DNA from: Phycisphaerae bacterium
Lineage (GTDB): Bacteria; Planctomycetota; Phycisphaerae; UBA1845; UTPLA1
Length of the DNA: 8,418 bases
NCBI GenBank assembly: GCA_029259995.1
Contig: JAJDEC010000098.1
Location: 1 to 8,418, forward strand
Direction: 5' to 3'
The notes beneath the pieces are model-generated. The model did not search any database. It worked only from the letters and a program-made list of their open reading frames with translations, and was not told where the DNA came from. Position numbers and translations under genes: made by a program. Each line of letters opens with the position of its first letter. The first letter of the stretch is position 1. This document shows positions 1 through 6,211 of this stretch, piece by piece.

Positions 1-241
1 CGTGGCGCTCCTTCATGCGGCGCGCGACGTGATGCAGCACCTCCGCGCGCTTGTACGACGGGAACTTGCGCATCGGAATCGTCGCAGCCTCGGCCGCGGC
101 GATGGCCTTGTCGATCGTCGCCGCATCCGCGATGGCGACGCGCGTGGCGACTTCACCGGTCGACTTGTTGGTGACTTCGAGGTCGGTGTTGGCGGCGACG
201 GGTTTGTTGGCAAGGTAGTAGGGATAGGTCGGCTTGAGCAT
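1..241 (-). CDS. Aldehyde dehydrogenase family protein, N-terminal fragment (runs off the left edge)
   Basis: The minus strand reads openly from an ATG at 241 to the window edge, giving the first 80 residues. The start (MLKPTYPYYLANKP), the following strand motif (LEVTNKSTGEVATRVAIADAA) and the helix that begins IDKAIAAAEAA and continues to the KRAEVLHHVARRMKERH segment are the usual N-terminal part of the NAD(P)-dependent aldehyde dehydrogenase superfamily: beta-hairpin, then the helices before the Rossmann fold. Such enzymes oxidise an aldehyde to an acid or acyl derivative in the cytoplasm. The catalytic Cys and Glu and the cofactor loop lie outside the window, so substrate and subfamily cannot be assigned; a non-phosphorylating glyceraldehyde-3-phosphate or phosphonoacetaldehyde dehydrogenase-like member is possible. 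An AAAGG ribosome site (251-255 on the complement) sits 9 bases upstream. The gene begins 15 bases after the stop of the zinc-ribbon membrane gene, so co-transcription is likely. Confidence 0.85.
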   Translation of the reverse strand, partial: MLKPTYPYYLANKPVAANTDLEVTNKSTGEVATRVAIADAATIDKAIAAAEAATIPMRKFPSYKRAEVLHHVARRMKERH

Positions 242-256
242 TGATGAATACCTTTG

Positions 257-796
257 TTATTGTTCCGACAAATTGTCTAACTTGGACAGGTAGAGCCCCT
301 GGTCGGGCTGAATGGCCTCGCCGCACTCGGGACAAACACCGGTCTCGTTGCCACGCAAGTCGTAGTCACAACTCAGACATCGTCCGAGATATGGCATTGT
401 TGAGATTCGTCGGTGGCCCCACCGACCGATGACGAGTACCAAGGCCATTACGAGCCAGTACTCCAGCGAGCCTATCAACACATACTGCCCGAACGCGAAT
501 ACTGAGTGGAATTCGAATCCCTCGGAAAGAAGTAAGAGGTATCCAGCCAACATGTAGCTCAGGGCAGCAACAGCCGAAATCAGTAGCGTCTCGCCGACGG
601 TCCGCAGCGGCCACGCAACGTATGCCACGCCGATGAAGTGAAAAAATACCCAGATGAGAGCGACGTCCACAATCAAAGTGCGACCTGCAGTGCACAAGGT
701 CATTACCAGTGCCCATGCCACAGACCAAGCGACGACGAGCCGCTCCTTCCTGAGAAGTACTCGGGATTCGGGGGATGTGAATAATTCGCGAACCAT
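257..796 (-). CDS. Small integral membrane protein with C-terminal zinc ribbon
   Basis: The product is 179 residues from the ATG at 796. Four hydrophobic stretches are visible, at about residues 20-38, 41-62, 69-91 and 100-124, which suggests a four-helix inner-membrane protein. After a basic stretch (GRWGHRR) comes a compact zinc ribbon with Cys140, Cys143, Cys155 and Cys158 in the form CLSCDYDLRGN...CPECGE. Similar YDLRG zinc ribbons are common in planctomycete proteins of unknown function; that is family knowledge, not proof of a role. I recognise no enzyme domain. Start choice: GGGAG lies 3 bases before the ATG at 796. The same frame continues to a GTG at 826 (189 residues) without a clear ribosome site, so the longer form cannot be excluded. 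The stop at 257-259 is 15 bases from the aldehyde dehydrogenase start, so the two are probably in one transcript. Confidence 0.72.
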   Translation of the reverse strand: MVRELFTSPESRVLLRKERLVVAWSVAWALVMTLCTAGRTLIVDVALIWVFFHFIGVAYVAWPLRTVGETLLISAVAALSYMLAGYLLLLSEGFEFHSVFAFGQYVLIGSLEYWLVMALVLVIGRWGHRRISTMPYLGRCLSCDYDLRGNETGVCPECGEAIQPDQGLYLSKLDNLSEQ

Positions 797-1050
797 GCTC
801 TCCCGACTTTCACCAATGGGAAACACTGGCGATGAATAAACTCGTTGGCGACCATCGCAAGCACGCGGCCTTTGTCGTCTTTCATCTGCAGCCGCGTTCC
901 ATGCTTGCCCTCAAAGGCAAGCATGTCGAGGCGAAACGCCGCCTCGCTACGGGGAGGACGTTTGAGAGGCGAATTGCCTCGCCAACATGCTCCCCTCTAA
1001 GGGGGAGCATGGCACCCAAATACGCGCCAACGCGCCAAACCGAAGTCACT
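797..1050. other. Intergenic gap with hairpin cluster, no supported gene
   Basis: This 254-base stretch lies between the stop of the acetolactate synthase-like gene and the membrane-protein gene, both on the minus strand. Its main content is the cluster of four perfect hairpins at 900-1011. No T-run follows any of them on the minus strand, so they are not classical intrinsic terminators. The open frame covering 797-924 on the minus strand starts inside one hairpin and overlaps the membrane gene out of frame, and I do not accept it as a gene. Confidence 0.6.
900..1011. repeat. BIME-like mirror pair of two-hairpin units
   Basis: Four perfect inverted repeats stand in the order A-B-B'-A'. A (900-925) has 10-base arms CATGCTTGCC/GGCAAGCATG around a 6-base loop. 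B (928-945) has arms GAGGCG/CGCCTC. B' (966-980) has arms GAGGC/GCCTC. A' (986-1011) has 10-base arms CATGCTCCCC/GGGGAGCATG around a 6-base loop. A and A' share the outer arm bases CATGCT/AGCATG, while the inner four pairs differ in a compensating way (TGCC/GGCA against CCCC/GGGG). B and B' share GAGGCGAA and GCCTCGC. About 20 bases separate the two halves. Paired inverted units of this type are the layout of bacterial interspersed mosaic elements built from REP sequences. Whether other copies exist in this genome cannot be seen here. Confidence 0.6.
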
Positions 1051-2700
1051 CTACAACGTACACGTCAACTCCCCAAGCCGCTTCGTCAACTTCAGATTCT
1101 CCGAATAATCCACGGGCATGACAACAATCGAAGGCTTCCCACTCGCGAACGCCTTCTCCAATGTCGGCTTCAGGTCCACAGCGTTCTCCACGCGCGCGCC
1201 GAATCCACCGAACGCCTCCGCCAACATCACGAAATCCGGATTGCCAAACGACAGATCCGTGTGCCGACCAAAATTCGTCTCCTGCTTCCACTCGATCAAT
1301 CCGTACGCATGGTCCTCCCACACGAGGCACACGATCGGCAATTTGTATCGCACGGCCGTTTCGAAGTCCTGCACGTTCATCAGGAATCCGGCATCGCCGC
1401 AAACGGCAATCACGCGCTTTTCGGGATAAATCAACTGCGCCGAAATCGCCCCCGGCAGCGCGAAGCCCATCGAGCAGAAGCCGTTGGGGATCAGGCACGT
1501 GTTCGGTTCGTCGCAGTGATACTGCCGGGCGACCCACATCTTGTGCGCGCCGACGTCGGACAATAGCAGATCGCCCGGCCCCAGGACGTCCCGGCAATCG
1601 CTCAACGCCTTCTGCGGCCGGATGGTCCCTTCCGTCGCATCATCCCTATGCTGCTCGTAATCCTCGATCATCTCTGCGCGGCGCCGCGCGTGTCGGCCGA
1701 TGTCAAACATCGGCACTTCGAGATCACCCAGTGCTTCCATCAGCCCGTGAACGCAATTCGCGATGTCACCGACAAGTTCCACATCGACGCGATAGTTGTC
1801 GTCCACCTCCGCGGGAAGGAAATCGATGTGCAGAATTTTCTTCTCCTTCCCCTGGTTCCATCGCATCGGACTGTATTCGACGAGATCGTATCCGATCGCA
1901 ATGACGAGATCCGACTCGTCCATGATGCATGAAACATGATCGCGGGATTGGAGACCGATCGTGAAGAGGCAGTGCTCGCTGCTGCGCGGAATCGCCCCCT
2001 TGCCCATGAACGTATTGACAACCCCGAGTCCGGTACGCGAGGCAAGTCGGCAGAGTTGCTCGCTGCTGCGTTTGCGCACGCAGCCGTTGCCCGCGAGGAT
2101 AATCGGATTCTTCGCGGATCGAATCAGCGTGACGGCATCGACGAGCGCTTTGGGATCGGGCCCCGGTCGGCGCGTCGCGACAGGTCGGATCGGCAACTGA
2201 TCCGTTTCCATTTCTGCGATATCTTCCGACAGTTCAACGAGACACGCGCCCGGCTTCTCGAACTCCGCCAGTTTGAACGCCTTGCGAACCATCTCCGGGA
2301 TATTGTCCGGATGCTGGACGGACTCGGCCCACTTTGTCAGCGGTTTGAACATTTCGACGACGTTCATCGCCTGGTGCGACTCCTTGTGGAGACGCTGCGT
2401 GTCGCCCTGGCCGGTAATCACAACCATCGGTGAGCGATCCATGTTGCCGTTGGCAACGCCCGTAACGAGATTCGTCGCCCCGGGCCCGAGCGTCGCCAGG
2501 CACACGCCGGCTCGCCCCGTGAGGCGACCGTATACGTCGGCCATGAACGCCGCCGCCTGTTCGTGCCGGCACAGGATGAAGCGGATCGTGGAATCCGACA
2601 GGGAGATCATCATGTCGGCGTTCTCCTCGCCGGGGACACCGAACACGAATTCGACGCCCTCCGCCTCGAGGCAACGCACAAAAAGATCAGATGCCTTCAT
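1051..2700 (-). CDS. Acetolactate synthase-like ThDP-dependent enzyme (AlsS/IlvB superfamily)
   Basis: The 549-residue product has the full three-domain layout of the acetolactate synthase family. The N-terminal pyrimidine-binding domain (about 1-165) contains GVPGEEN (21-27), the activating Glu47 in RHEQAAAFMADVYGRLTG, and LGPGATN (71-77). A central domain spans about 190-330. The C-terminal diphosphate-binding domain (about 360-540) contains GDAG (435-438) and WEDHAYG (461-467). Asp436 and Asp463 are 27 residues apart, as expected for the magnesium ligands of catabolic AlsS enzymes. The expected reaction is condensation of two pyruvates to 2-acetolactate plus CO2, in the cytoplasm. The end PVDYSENLKLTKRLGEL resembles catabolic AlsS rather than anabolic IlvB, but no alsD or ilvN is adjacent, so another 2-oxo acid decarboxylase or ligase role is possible. 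Start: an AGGAG site at 2709-2713 lies 8 bases before the ATG at 2700; an in-frame start at 2742 would add only 14 poor residues. Confidence 0.88.
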   Translation of the reverse strand: MKASDLFVRCLEAEGVEFVFGVPGEENADMMISLSDSTIRFILCRHEQAAAFMADVYGRLTGRAGVCLATLGPGATNLVTGVANGNMDRSPMVVITGQGDTQRLHKESHQAMNVVEMFKPLTKWAESVQHPDNIPEMVRKAFKLAEFEKPGACLVELSEDIAEMETDQLPIRPVATRRPGPDPKALVDAVTLIRSAKNPIILAGNGCVRKRSSEQLCRLASRTGLGVVNTFMGKGAIPRSSEHCLFTIGLQSRDHVSCIMDESDLVIAIGYDLVEYSPMRWNQGKEKKILHIDFLPAEVDDNYRVDVELVGDIANCVHGLMEALGDLEVPMFDIGRHARRRAEMIEDYEQHRDDATEGTIRPQKALSDCRDVLGPGDLLLSDVGAHKMWVARQYHCDEPNTCLIPNGFCSMGFALPGAISAQLIYPEKRVIAVCGDAGFLMNVQDFETAVRYKLPIVCLVWEDHAYGLIEWKQETNFGRHTDLSFGNPDFVMLAEAFGGFGARVENAVDLKPTLEKAFASGKPSIVVMPVDYSENLKLTKRLGELTCTL

Positions 2701-2992
2701 TTGGGAAACTCCTCTGTCCAGACCCGGTACCTTGCAATCCATCCGATTCGGCAGGTCCGGCTCAAGTCCTACGAAGGATAGCCGACAAACGGCTCGACCA
2801 TCCCTGGGAATGCCAATCTGACAGTCTCGGCACCGGCGTGAACCGCCGCCTCACTCATTCTGGCAGCATGCTCGCCGATTGCGATCATCTGGACCACGCA
2901 CAAGAAAAACCATAACCGACTCCCAATACAACACTTACAAACATTCCGCCCCATTGTCCGACCGAGCGATCCGGATTGGCACGCGCGTTGCA
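2701..2992. other. Divergent intergenic region
   Basis: This region separates the minus-strand acetolactate synthase-like gene from the plus-strand receiver-like gene and should hold both promoters. I find the strong ribosome site of the former (AGAGGAG complement at 2709-2715) and a small hairpin with arms AGCCG/CGGCT at 2780-2794. No pair of -35/-10 boxes is good enough to call on either strand. The stretch from about 2880 to 2945 is richer in A and C than its surroundings and does not read like coding sequence. Confidence 0.5.
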
Positions 2993-3475
2993 ATGTATCC
3001 CGTCGGTTTCGGTGCGCCGTCGCATTTTGCGGCGGCCGAGAGGAAATTGGATTCAGTGACGTTTGCTTCGTTTCAACTAAGCCTCCTGATTGCCCATGCG
3101 GACGAGAGCGGCTGGCCGGCGGACCTGTCGGGTTGCCTTTCGCGATGGCCGATCGGTGTGCATTGGTCCAATTCCGATACGGAGGCGATCGGGATCGCAA
3201 CGAACAATCCAGTTCACCTGGTGATTGTCGACGATCGACTGCCCCCATCGGGCGGCCTGGAAGCCGTTCGGCGAATTCGCCGTATCGGCCTGAAAACGCC
3301 CTGCCTCTATGTTTGTGACGATCCGGCGCCGAGGCTTCTGTCCGACGCGATCAAGTTGGACGTGTTCAGTGTCGTGGAAGGCGATCGCCATCACGCAGAA
3401 ATCGTGGAGATGATCTCCCGCGTGGCTCGACGCGTATACGACATTGAGTTGCCGAAGCTGCCGAATCTGAATTGA
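2993..3475 (+). CDS. Stand-alone receiver-like protein (degenerate response-regulator fold)
   Basis: From the ATG at 2993 the product is 160 residues. From about residue 25 to 145 it follows the CheY-like alternation: LLIAHADES (first strand), VHLVIVDDRLPPSGGLEAVRRIRR (third strand, phosphoacceptor loop and helix), PCLYVCDD (fourth strand) and VFSVVEGD (fifth strand). Asp80 sits at the phosphoacceptor place, followed by a Pro and a Gly-Leu-Glu as in true receivers. Other conserved sites are changed: the first-strand acidic pair reads His-Ala, the conserved Thr/Ser is Cys108, and the conserved Lys is Glu129. There is no output domain, and no histidine kinase is adjacent. It may be an unphosphorylated protein-binding receiver. 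The start is uncertain: the frame is open from 2879, and a GTG at 3056 preceded by GAGAGGA (3038-3044) would give 139 residues and still include the fold. Confidence 0.68.
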   Translation: MYPVGFGAPSHFAAAERKLDSVTFASFQLSLLIAHADESGWPADLSGCLSRWPIGVHWSNSDTEAIGIATNNPVHLVIVDDRLPPSGGLEAVRRIRRIGLKTPCLYVCDDPAPRLLSDAIKLDVFSVVEGDRHHAEIVEMISRVARRVYDIELPKLPNLN

Positions 3476-3491
3476 TTGTTTGGAGATGGTA

Positions 3492-3513
3492 CCGACCGTT
3501 CGTGAGTGGTCGG
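3492..3513 (+). promoter_or_regulatory. Inverted repeat upstream of groES
   Basis: The arms CCGACC (3492-3497) and GGTCGG (3508-3513) surround a 10-base centre, 17 bases after the stop of the receiver-like gene and about 68 bases before the groES start. It could be an operator or the base of a leader hairpin. It does not match the CIRCE consensus (TTAGCACTC-N9-GAGTGCTAA), and no T-run follows, so it is not an intrinsic terminator. Confidence 0.35.
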
Positions 3514-3529
3514 CAGGATAAACAGGACA

Positions 3530-3545
3530 GCGCCGACGACGGCGC
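3530..3545 (+). promoter_or_regulatory. Hairpin in the groES leader
   Basis: A 6-base perfect stem, GCGCCG/CGGCGC with an ACGA loop, ends 35 bases before the groES start. The groES ribosome site AAAAGGAG (3565-3572) lies downstream and is unpaired in this simple fold. A role in transcript stability or in heat-responsive translation is only a guess. Confidence 0.35.
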
Positions 3546-3580
3546 GACAGCGAGAAAAGAATTTAAAAGGAGTTCGACAT

Positions 3581-3889
3581 ATGGCTGCGACAAAGACACG
3601 CATCAAGATTCGCCCGATCGGTGACAAGGTAGTAGTGAAGCGCATCGAGGCTGACGCCGTGACGGCCGGCGGAATCGTGCTGCCCGACAGCGCCAAGGAA
3701 AAGCCGAAGCGCGGCGAAGTGGTGGCAGTGGGCGACGGCAAGCTGCTCAACACGGGCGAACGCGCCAAGATGCAGGTCAGCAAGGGCAATGAAGTGCTCT
3801 TCACGAGCTACGCCGGAACGGAAGTCAAGATCGACGGCGAAGAGTTCCTCATCATGGATGAGAGCGACATCCTCGCCATCCTGGACTGA
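3581..3889 (+). CDS. groES: Co-chaperonin GroES (Hsp10)
   Basis: The 102-residue product is a typical GroES. It has IKIRPIGDKVVVKRIEADAVTAGGIVLPDSAKEKPKRGEVVAVGDGK, where the GGIVLP stretch is the mobile loop that contacts GroEL (about residues 20-35), followed by the beta-barrel with KGNEVLFTSYAGTEVKIDGEEFLIMDESDILAIL. Seven subunits form the lid on the GroEL ring and close the folding chamber in the cytoplasm. The start is fixed by AAAAGGAG 8 bases upstream of the ATG; an in-frame extension to 3506 would add unrelated residues. The family usually has about 95-100 residues, so this one is full length with a short N-terminal addition (MAATKTR). groEL follows on the same strand, but not directly: a 190-base spacer and an unrecognised gene stand between them. 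Confidence 0.97.
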   Translation: MAATKTRIKIRPIGDKVVVKRIEADAVTAGGIVLPDSAKEKPKRGEVVAVGDGKLLNTGERAKMQVSKGNEVLFTSYAGTEVKIDGEEFLIMDESDILAILD

Positions 3890-4079
3890 CGAGCGACCCA
3901 TTGTGCCGAATCGGCACGCGTCAGGTTCTGAAAAAATCAGTCTTTGAGCAGGCTGATCACCTCTCCGCGATTCGGGGAGGATTCGGGGCGGGGCATCGCA
4001 AACGCGTGAATGATCGCGTCGAACCCGTTCCAGGAAACGGCCCCTCGAACTTCGAGGAGCCCTCTGTTAAAGGGATTGC
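3890..4079 (+). promoter_or_regulatory. Hairpin-rich spacer after groES
   Basis: This 190-base non-coding spacer holds a string of inverted repeats. GTGCCGA/TCGGCAC (3903-3917) is a palindrome with a 1-base centre. CTGA/TCAG (3928-3940) encloses five A. CCTCTCCG/CGGGGAGG (3960-3980) has 8 pairs with one G-U. CCGTT/AACGG spans 4025-4040. CCTCGAA/TTCGAGG (4043-4057) again has a 1-base centre. The last ends 22 bases before the next ATG. No T-run marks a terminator. The spacer could set the ratio of groES to groEL transcript by processing or attenuation, or hold a secondary promoter; none of this is shown by sequence alone. Confidence 0.45.
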
Positions 4080-4388
4080 ATGAAGCCCAGCCTGTTCGTA
4101 GCCGCGCTCGACGAGGCGATTCGATTCGGCCCCGAAGCACGATTGATGCTGACGTTCCCCGGAAACGAGGACGCCCTGCACATTCAGCCGCTCGCTTACA
4201 CGCGCGTGGAGGACTCGGGATTCCGCATCGACATTCGCACGTCGGACATTATCGCGACGGACCTTGTGGACGACGTCCTGTACGTCGATTCAGACGTCGT
4301 TGAAACCGCGGAACTGCAAGTGAAAGAGGCCGGTAAATCGTGGCGAGAAGATCCCTTTGACGGCATCAACGACGAATACGAAAAATAA
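4080..4388 (+). CDS. Unrecognised 102-residue acidic protein between groES and groEL
   Basis: The ATG at 4080 is preceded by AAAGGG with a 5-base gap, and the stop lies 24 bases before groEL, so the gene fits an operon groES-orf-groEL. The protein starts MKPSLFVAALDEAIRFGPEA, a likely amphipathic helix. It continues with alternating hydrophobic and polar stretches (RLMLTFPGNEDALHIQPLAYTRVEDSGFRI up to the DVLYVDSDVVETAELQVKE region), suggestive of a small beta-rich fold, and ends in a charged tail (SWREDPFDGINDEYEK). It is markedly acidic, with no Cys, no signal peptide and no membrane segment, so it is probably cytoplasmic. I recognise no family. Position suggests a link with the chaperonin, for example as an accessory or regulatory protein, but this is inference from neighbourhood only. 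Codon use and GC content resemble the neighbours, which supports a real gene. Confidence 0.75.
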   Translation: MKPSLFVAALDEAIRFGPEARLMLTFPGNEDALHIQPLAYTRVEDSGFRIDIRTSDIIATDLVDDVLYVDSDVVETAELQVKEAGKSWREDPFDGINDEYEK

Positions 4389-4412
4389 CCGAAACACGGA
4401 GTAGAAATTACT

Positions 4413-6053
4413 ATGGCAGCCAAGAAGATCACGTTTGATATGGAAGCCCGCGAGGCGATTCGCAGCGGCGTCAGCCAGCTCGCCCGCGCGGTCAAAGTCA
4501 CGATGGGCCCCTGCGGCCGCAATGTCGTCATCGAGAAGTCGTTCGGTTCGCCGACGGTCACGAAAGACGGCGTCAGCGTCGCCAAGGAAATCGAACTCGA
4601 CGATCCTTACGCCGACATGGGCGCGAAGATGGTCAAGGAAGTCGCCACGAAGACGTCCAACGACGCCGGAGACGGCACGACGACAGCCACGGTCTACGTC
4701 GAGTCCATCTTCAATGAAGGCCTCAAGAATGTCGCCGCCGGCGCCAACGCGATGGAACTCAAGCGCGGCATCGACCTCGCGGTCAAGTCGATCGTTGAAG
4801 AATACGCCCGCATGAGCAAGCCCGTGAAGGAGTCGAAGCAGATTGCCCAGGTCGGCACCTGCGCGGCGAACCACGACGCGGAGATCGGCAAGAAGATTGC
4901 CGAGGCCATGGACAAAGTCGGCAAGGACGGCGTCATCACGGTCGAAGAAGGCCAGACGCTGGAAACGATCGTCGACCTCGTCGAAGGCATGCAATTCGAC
5001 AAGGGCTATCTCTCGCCGCACTTCGTCACGGATCCGGCAGAGATGGAAGTCCGCCTCGACAAGCCCTACATCCTCATCCACGAAAAGAAGATTTCGAGCG
5101 TCAAGGACATTGTCCCGATGCTCGAGAAAGTCGCCAAGAGCGGCCGCCCCCTCGTCATCATCGCCGAGGACATTGAAGGCGAGGCCCTCGCGACGCTCGT
5201 CGTCAACAAGCTCCGCGGCACGCTCCAGTGCTGCGCCGTCAAGGCCCCGGGCTTCGGCGATCGACGCAAGGCCATGCTCCAGGACATCGCGATCATGACC
5301 GGCGCGACGCCGGTGTTCGAAGAAACGGGCGTAACGCTCGAAGGCCTCGACATCAAGGACCTGGGCCAGGCGAAACGCATCGTCGTTGACAAGGAAAACA
5401 CGACCGTCATTCAGGGCGCCGGCACGGCGTCGGACATCAAGGGCCGAATCGAGCAGATCCGGGCCGAGATTGATCGAACGACGAGCGACTACGATCGCGA
5501 GAAGCTCGACGAACGCCTCGCCAAACTGGCCGGCGGCGTCGCGATGATCAAGGTCGGCGCGGCGACGGAAGTCGAAATGAAAGAAAAGAAGGCCCGTGTC
5601 GAAGACGCACTGCACGCCTGTCGCGCAGCCGTCGAAGAGGGCATTCTCCCGGGCGGCGGCGTCGCCCCGCTTCGCGCCCTCGCATCGGTCCTCGATAAGG
5701 AAGAGAAGAAGGCCAAGGGCGATCAGAAGACAGGCGTCGATATCGTTCGCCGCGCCTTGTGGGCCCCGATCAAGGTCATCTGCGAAAACGCCGGACTCGA
5801 CGGCAGCGTCGTCGCCCAGAAGGTCTTCGAGGCCAAGCAGGCGAACTACGGCTTCAACGCGTTGACGAGCGAGTACGGCGACATGATCGCCATGGGCGTC
5901 ATCGTGCCGGCGAAAGTCGAGCGCGTCGCGCTTCAGAATGCCGCATCCGTCGCCGCGCTGCTCCTGACGACGGACTGTGCCATCAGCGACATCAAGGAAG
6001 ACAAGAAAGGCCACGGCGGCGGCCCCGGCGTCCCCGGCGGCATGGGCATGTAA
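4413..6053 (+). CDS. groEL: Chaperonin GroEL (Hsp60)
   Basis: The 546-residue product aligns along its whole length with GroEL and uses the same numbering as the E. coli protein at the N-terminus. Visible landmarks are KDGVSVAKEIEL with Asp52, the ATP-binding AGDGTTTATV with Asp87, the apical-domain segment around GFGDRRKAML, the late equatorial signature VEDALHACRAAVEEGILPGGG with the catalytic Asp, and a C-terminal Gly-rich tail ending PGVPGGMGM. It forms the double-ring ATP-driven folding chamber with GroES. Oddities: the usual GPKGRN or GPRGRN nucleotide loop reads GPCGRN, with Cys34 in place of a basic residue; the usual HATRAA reads HACRAA; and GGGVAL reads GGGVAP. All other key residues are kept, so it is probably active. 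A GGAG site (4398-4401) lies 11 bases upstream, slightly far for strong initiation. The transcript ends at the terminator from 6109. Confidence 0.97.
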   Translation: MAAKKITFDMEAREAIRSGVSQLARAVKVTMGPCGRNVVIEKSFGSPTVTKDGVSVAKEIELDDPYADMGAKMVKEVATKTSNDAGDGTTTATVYVESIFNEGLKNVAAGANAMELKRGIDLAVKSIVEEYARMSKPVKESKQIAQVGTCAANHDAEIGKKIAEAMDKVGKDGVITVEEGQTLETIVDLVEGMQFDKGYLSPHFVTDPAEMEVRLDKPYILIHEKKISSVKDIVPMLEKVAKSGRPLVIIAEDIEGEALATLVVNKLRGTLQCCAVKAPGFGDRRKAMLQDIAIMTGATPVFEETGVTLEGLDIKDLGQAKRIVVDKENTTVIQGAGTASDIKGRIEQIRAEIDRTTSDYDREKLDERLAKLAGGVAMIKVGAATEVEMKEKKARVEDALHACRAAVEEGILPGGGVAPLRALASVLDKEEKKAKGDQKTGVDIVRRALWAPIKVICENAGLDGSVVAQKVFEAKQANYGFNALTSEYGDMIAMGVIVPAKVERVALQNAASVAALLLTTDCAISDIKEDKKGHGGGPGVPGGMGM

Positions 6054-6108
6054 GCCCGATTGATTAGCAACCGACCGCCCCCGAGTTGGCGGCGATTCAC
6101 ATAGATAG

Positions 6109-6146
6109 CACGGCCCGATCATTCGTGATCGGGCCGTGTTTTTTTT
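6109..6146 (+). terminator. Rho-independent terminator of the groES-groEL operon
   Basis: A perfect 13-pair stem (CACGGCCCGATCA / TGATCGGGCCGTG) with a TTCG tetraloop (6122-6125) is followed at once by eight T (6139-6146). It begins 55 bases after the groEL stop. A weaker GC stem (CCGCC/GGCGG, 6075-6092) precedes it. Confidence 0.95.
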
Positions 6147-6211
6147 GGCTCTTCACGGGTTTGCGGGGACCGTTGACGTCTCTTTTTGACGTGGCGGCCG
6201 TATTCCACCAA

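Noticed and set aside
703..924. Minus-strand open frame upstream of the zinc-ribbon gene, whose translation contains RLQMKDDKGRVLAMVANEF
   Set aside because: It starts inside the 900-925 hairpin, has no ribosome site and overlaps the better-supported membrane gene out of frame by nearly 100 bases.
1161..1904. Long plus-strand frame opposite the acetolactate synthase-like gene
   Set aside because: It is antisense to a clear, complete enzyme gene, and its translation is Arg/Ser/Pro-rich and featureless.
3492..3513. CIRCE operator or intrinsic terminator at the groES leader repeat
   Set aside because: The arms do not match CIRCE and no T-run follows, so it is listed only as an unassigned inverted repeat.
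3901..4083. 60-codon frame between groES and the small acidic gene, ending in an ATGA overlap with it
   Set aside because: It has a TTG start without a ribosome site, its translation runs through several inverted repeats, and it has no coding-like composition. The ATGA overlap is probably chance.
4290..6122. Very long minus-strand open frame opposite groEL (610 codons)
   Set aside because: It is a shadow of the strongly biased groEL codon use on the other strand. Its translation is an Asp/Arg/Ala-rich mirror with no family features, and it also crosses the terminator hairpin.
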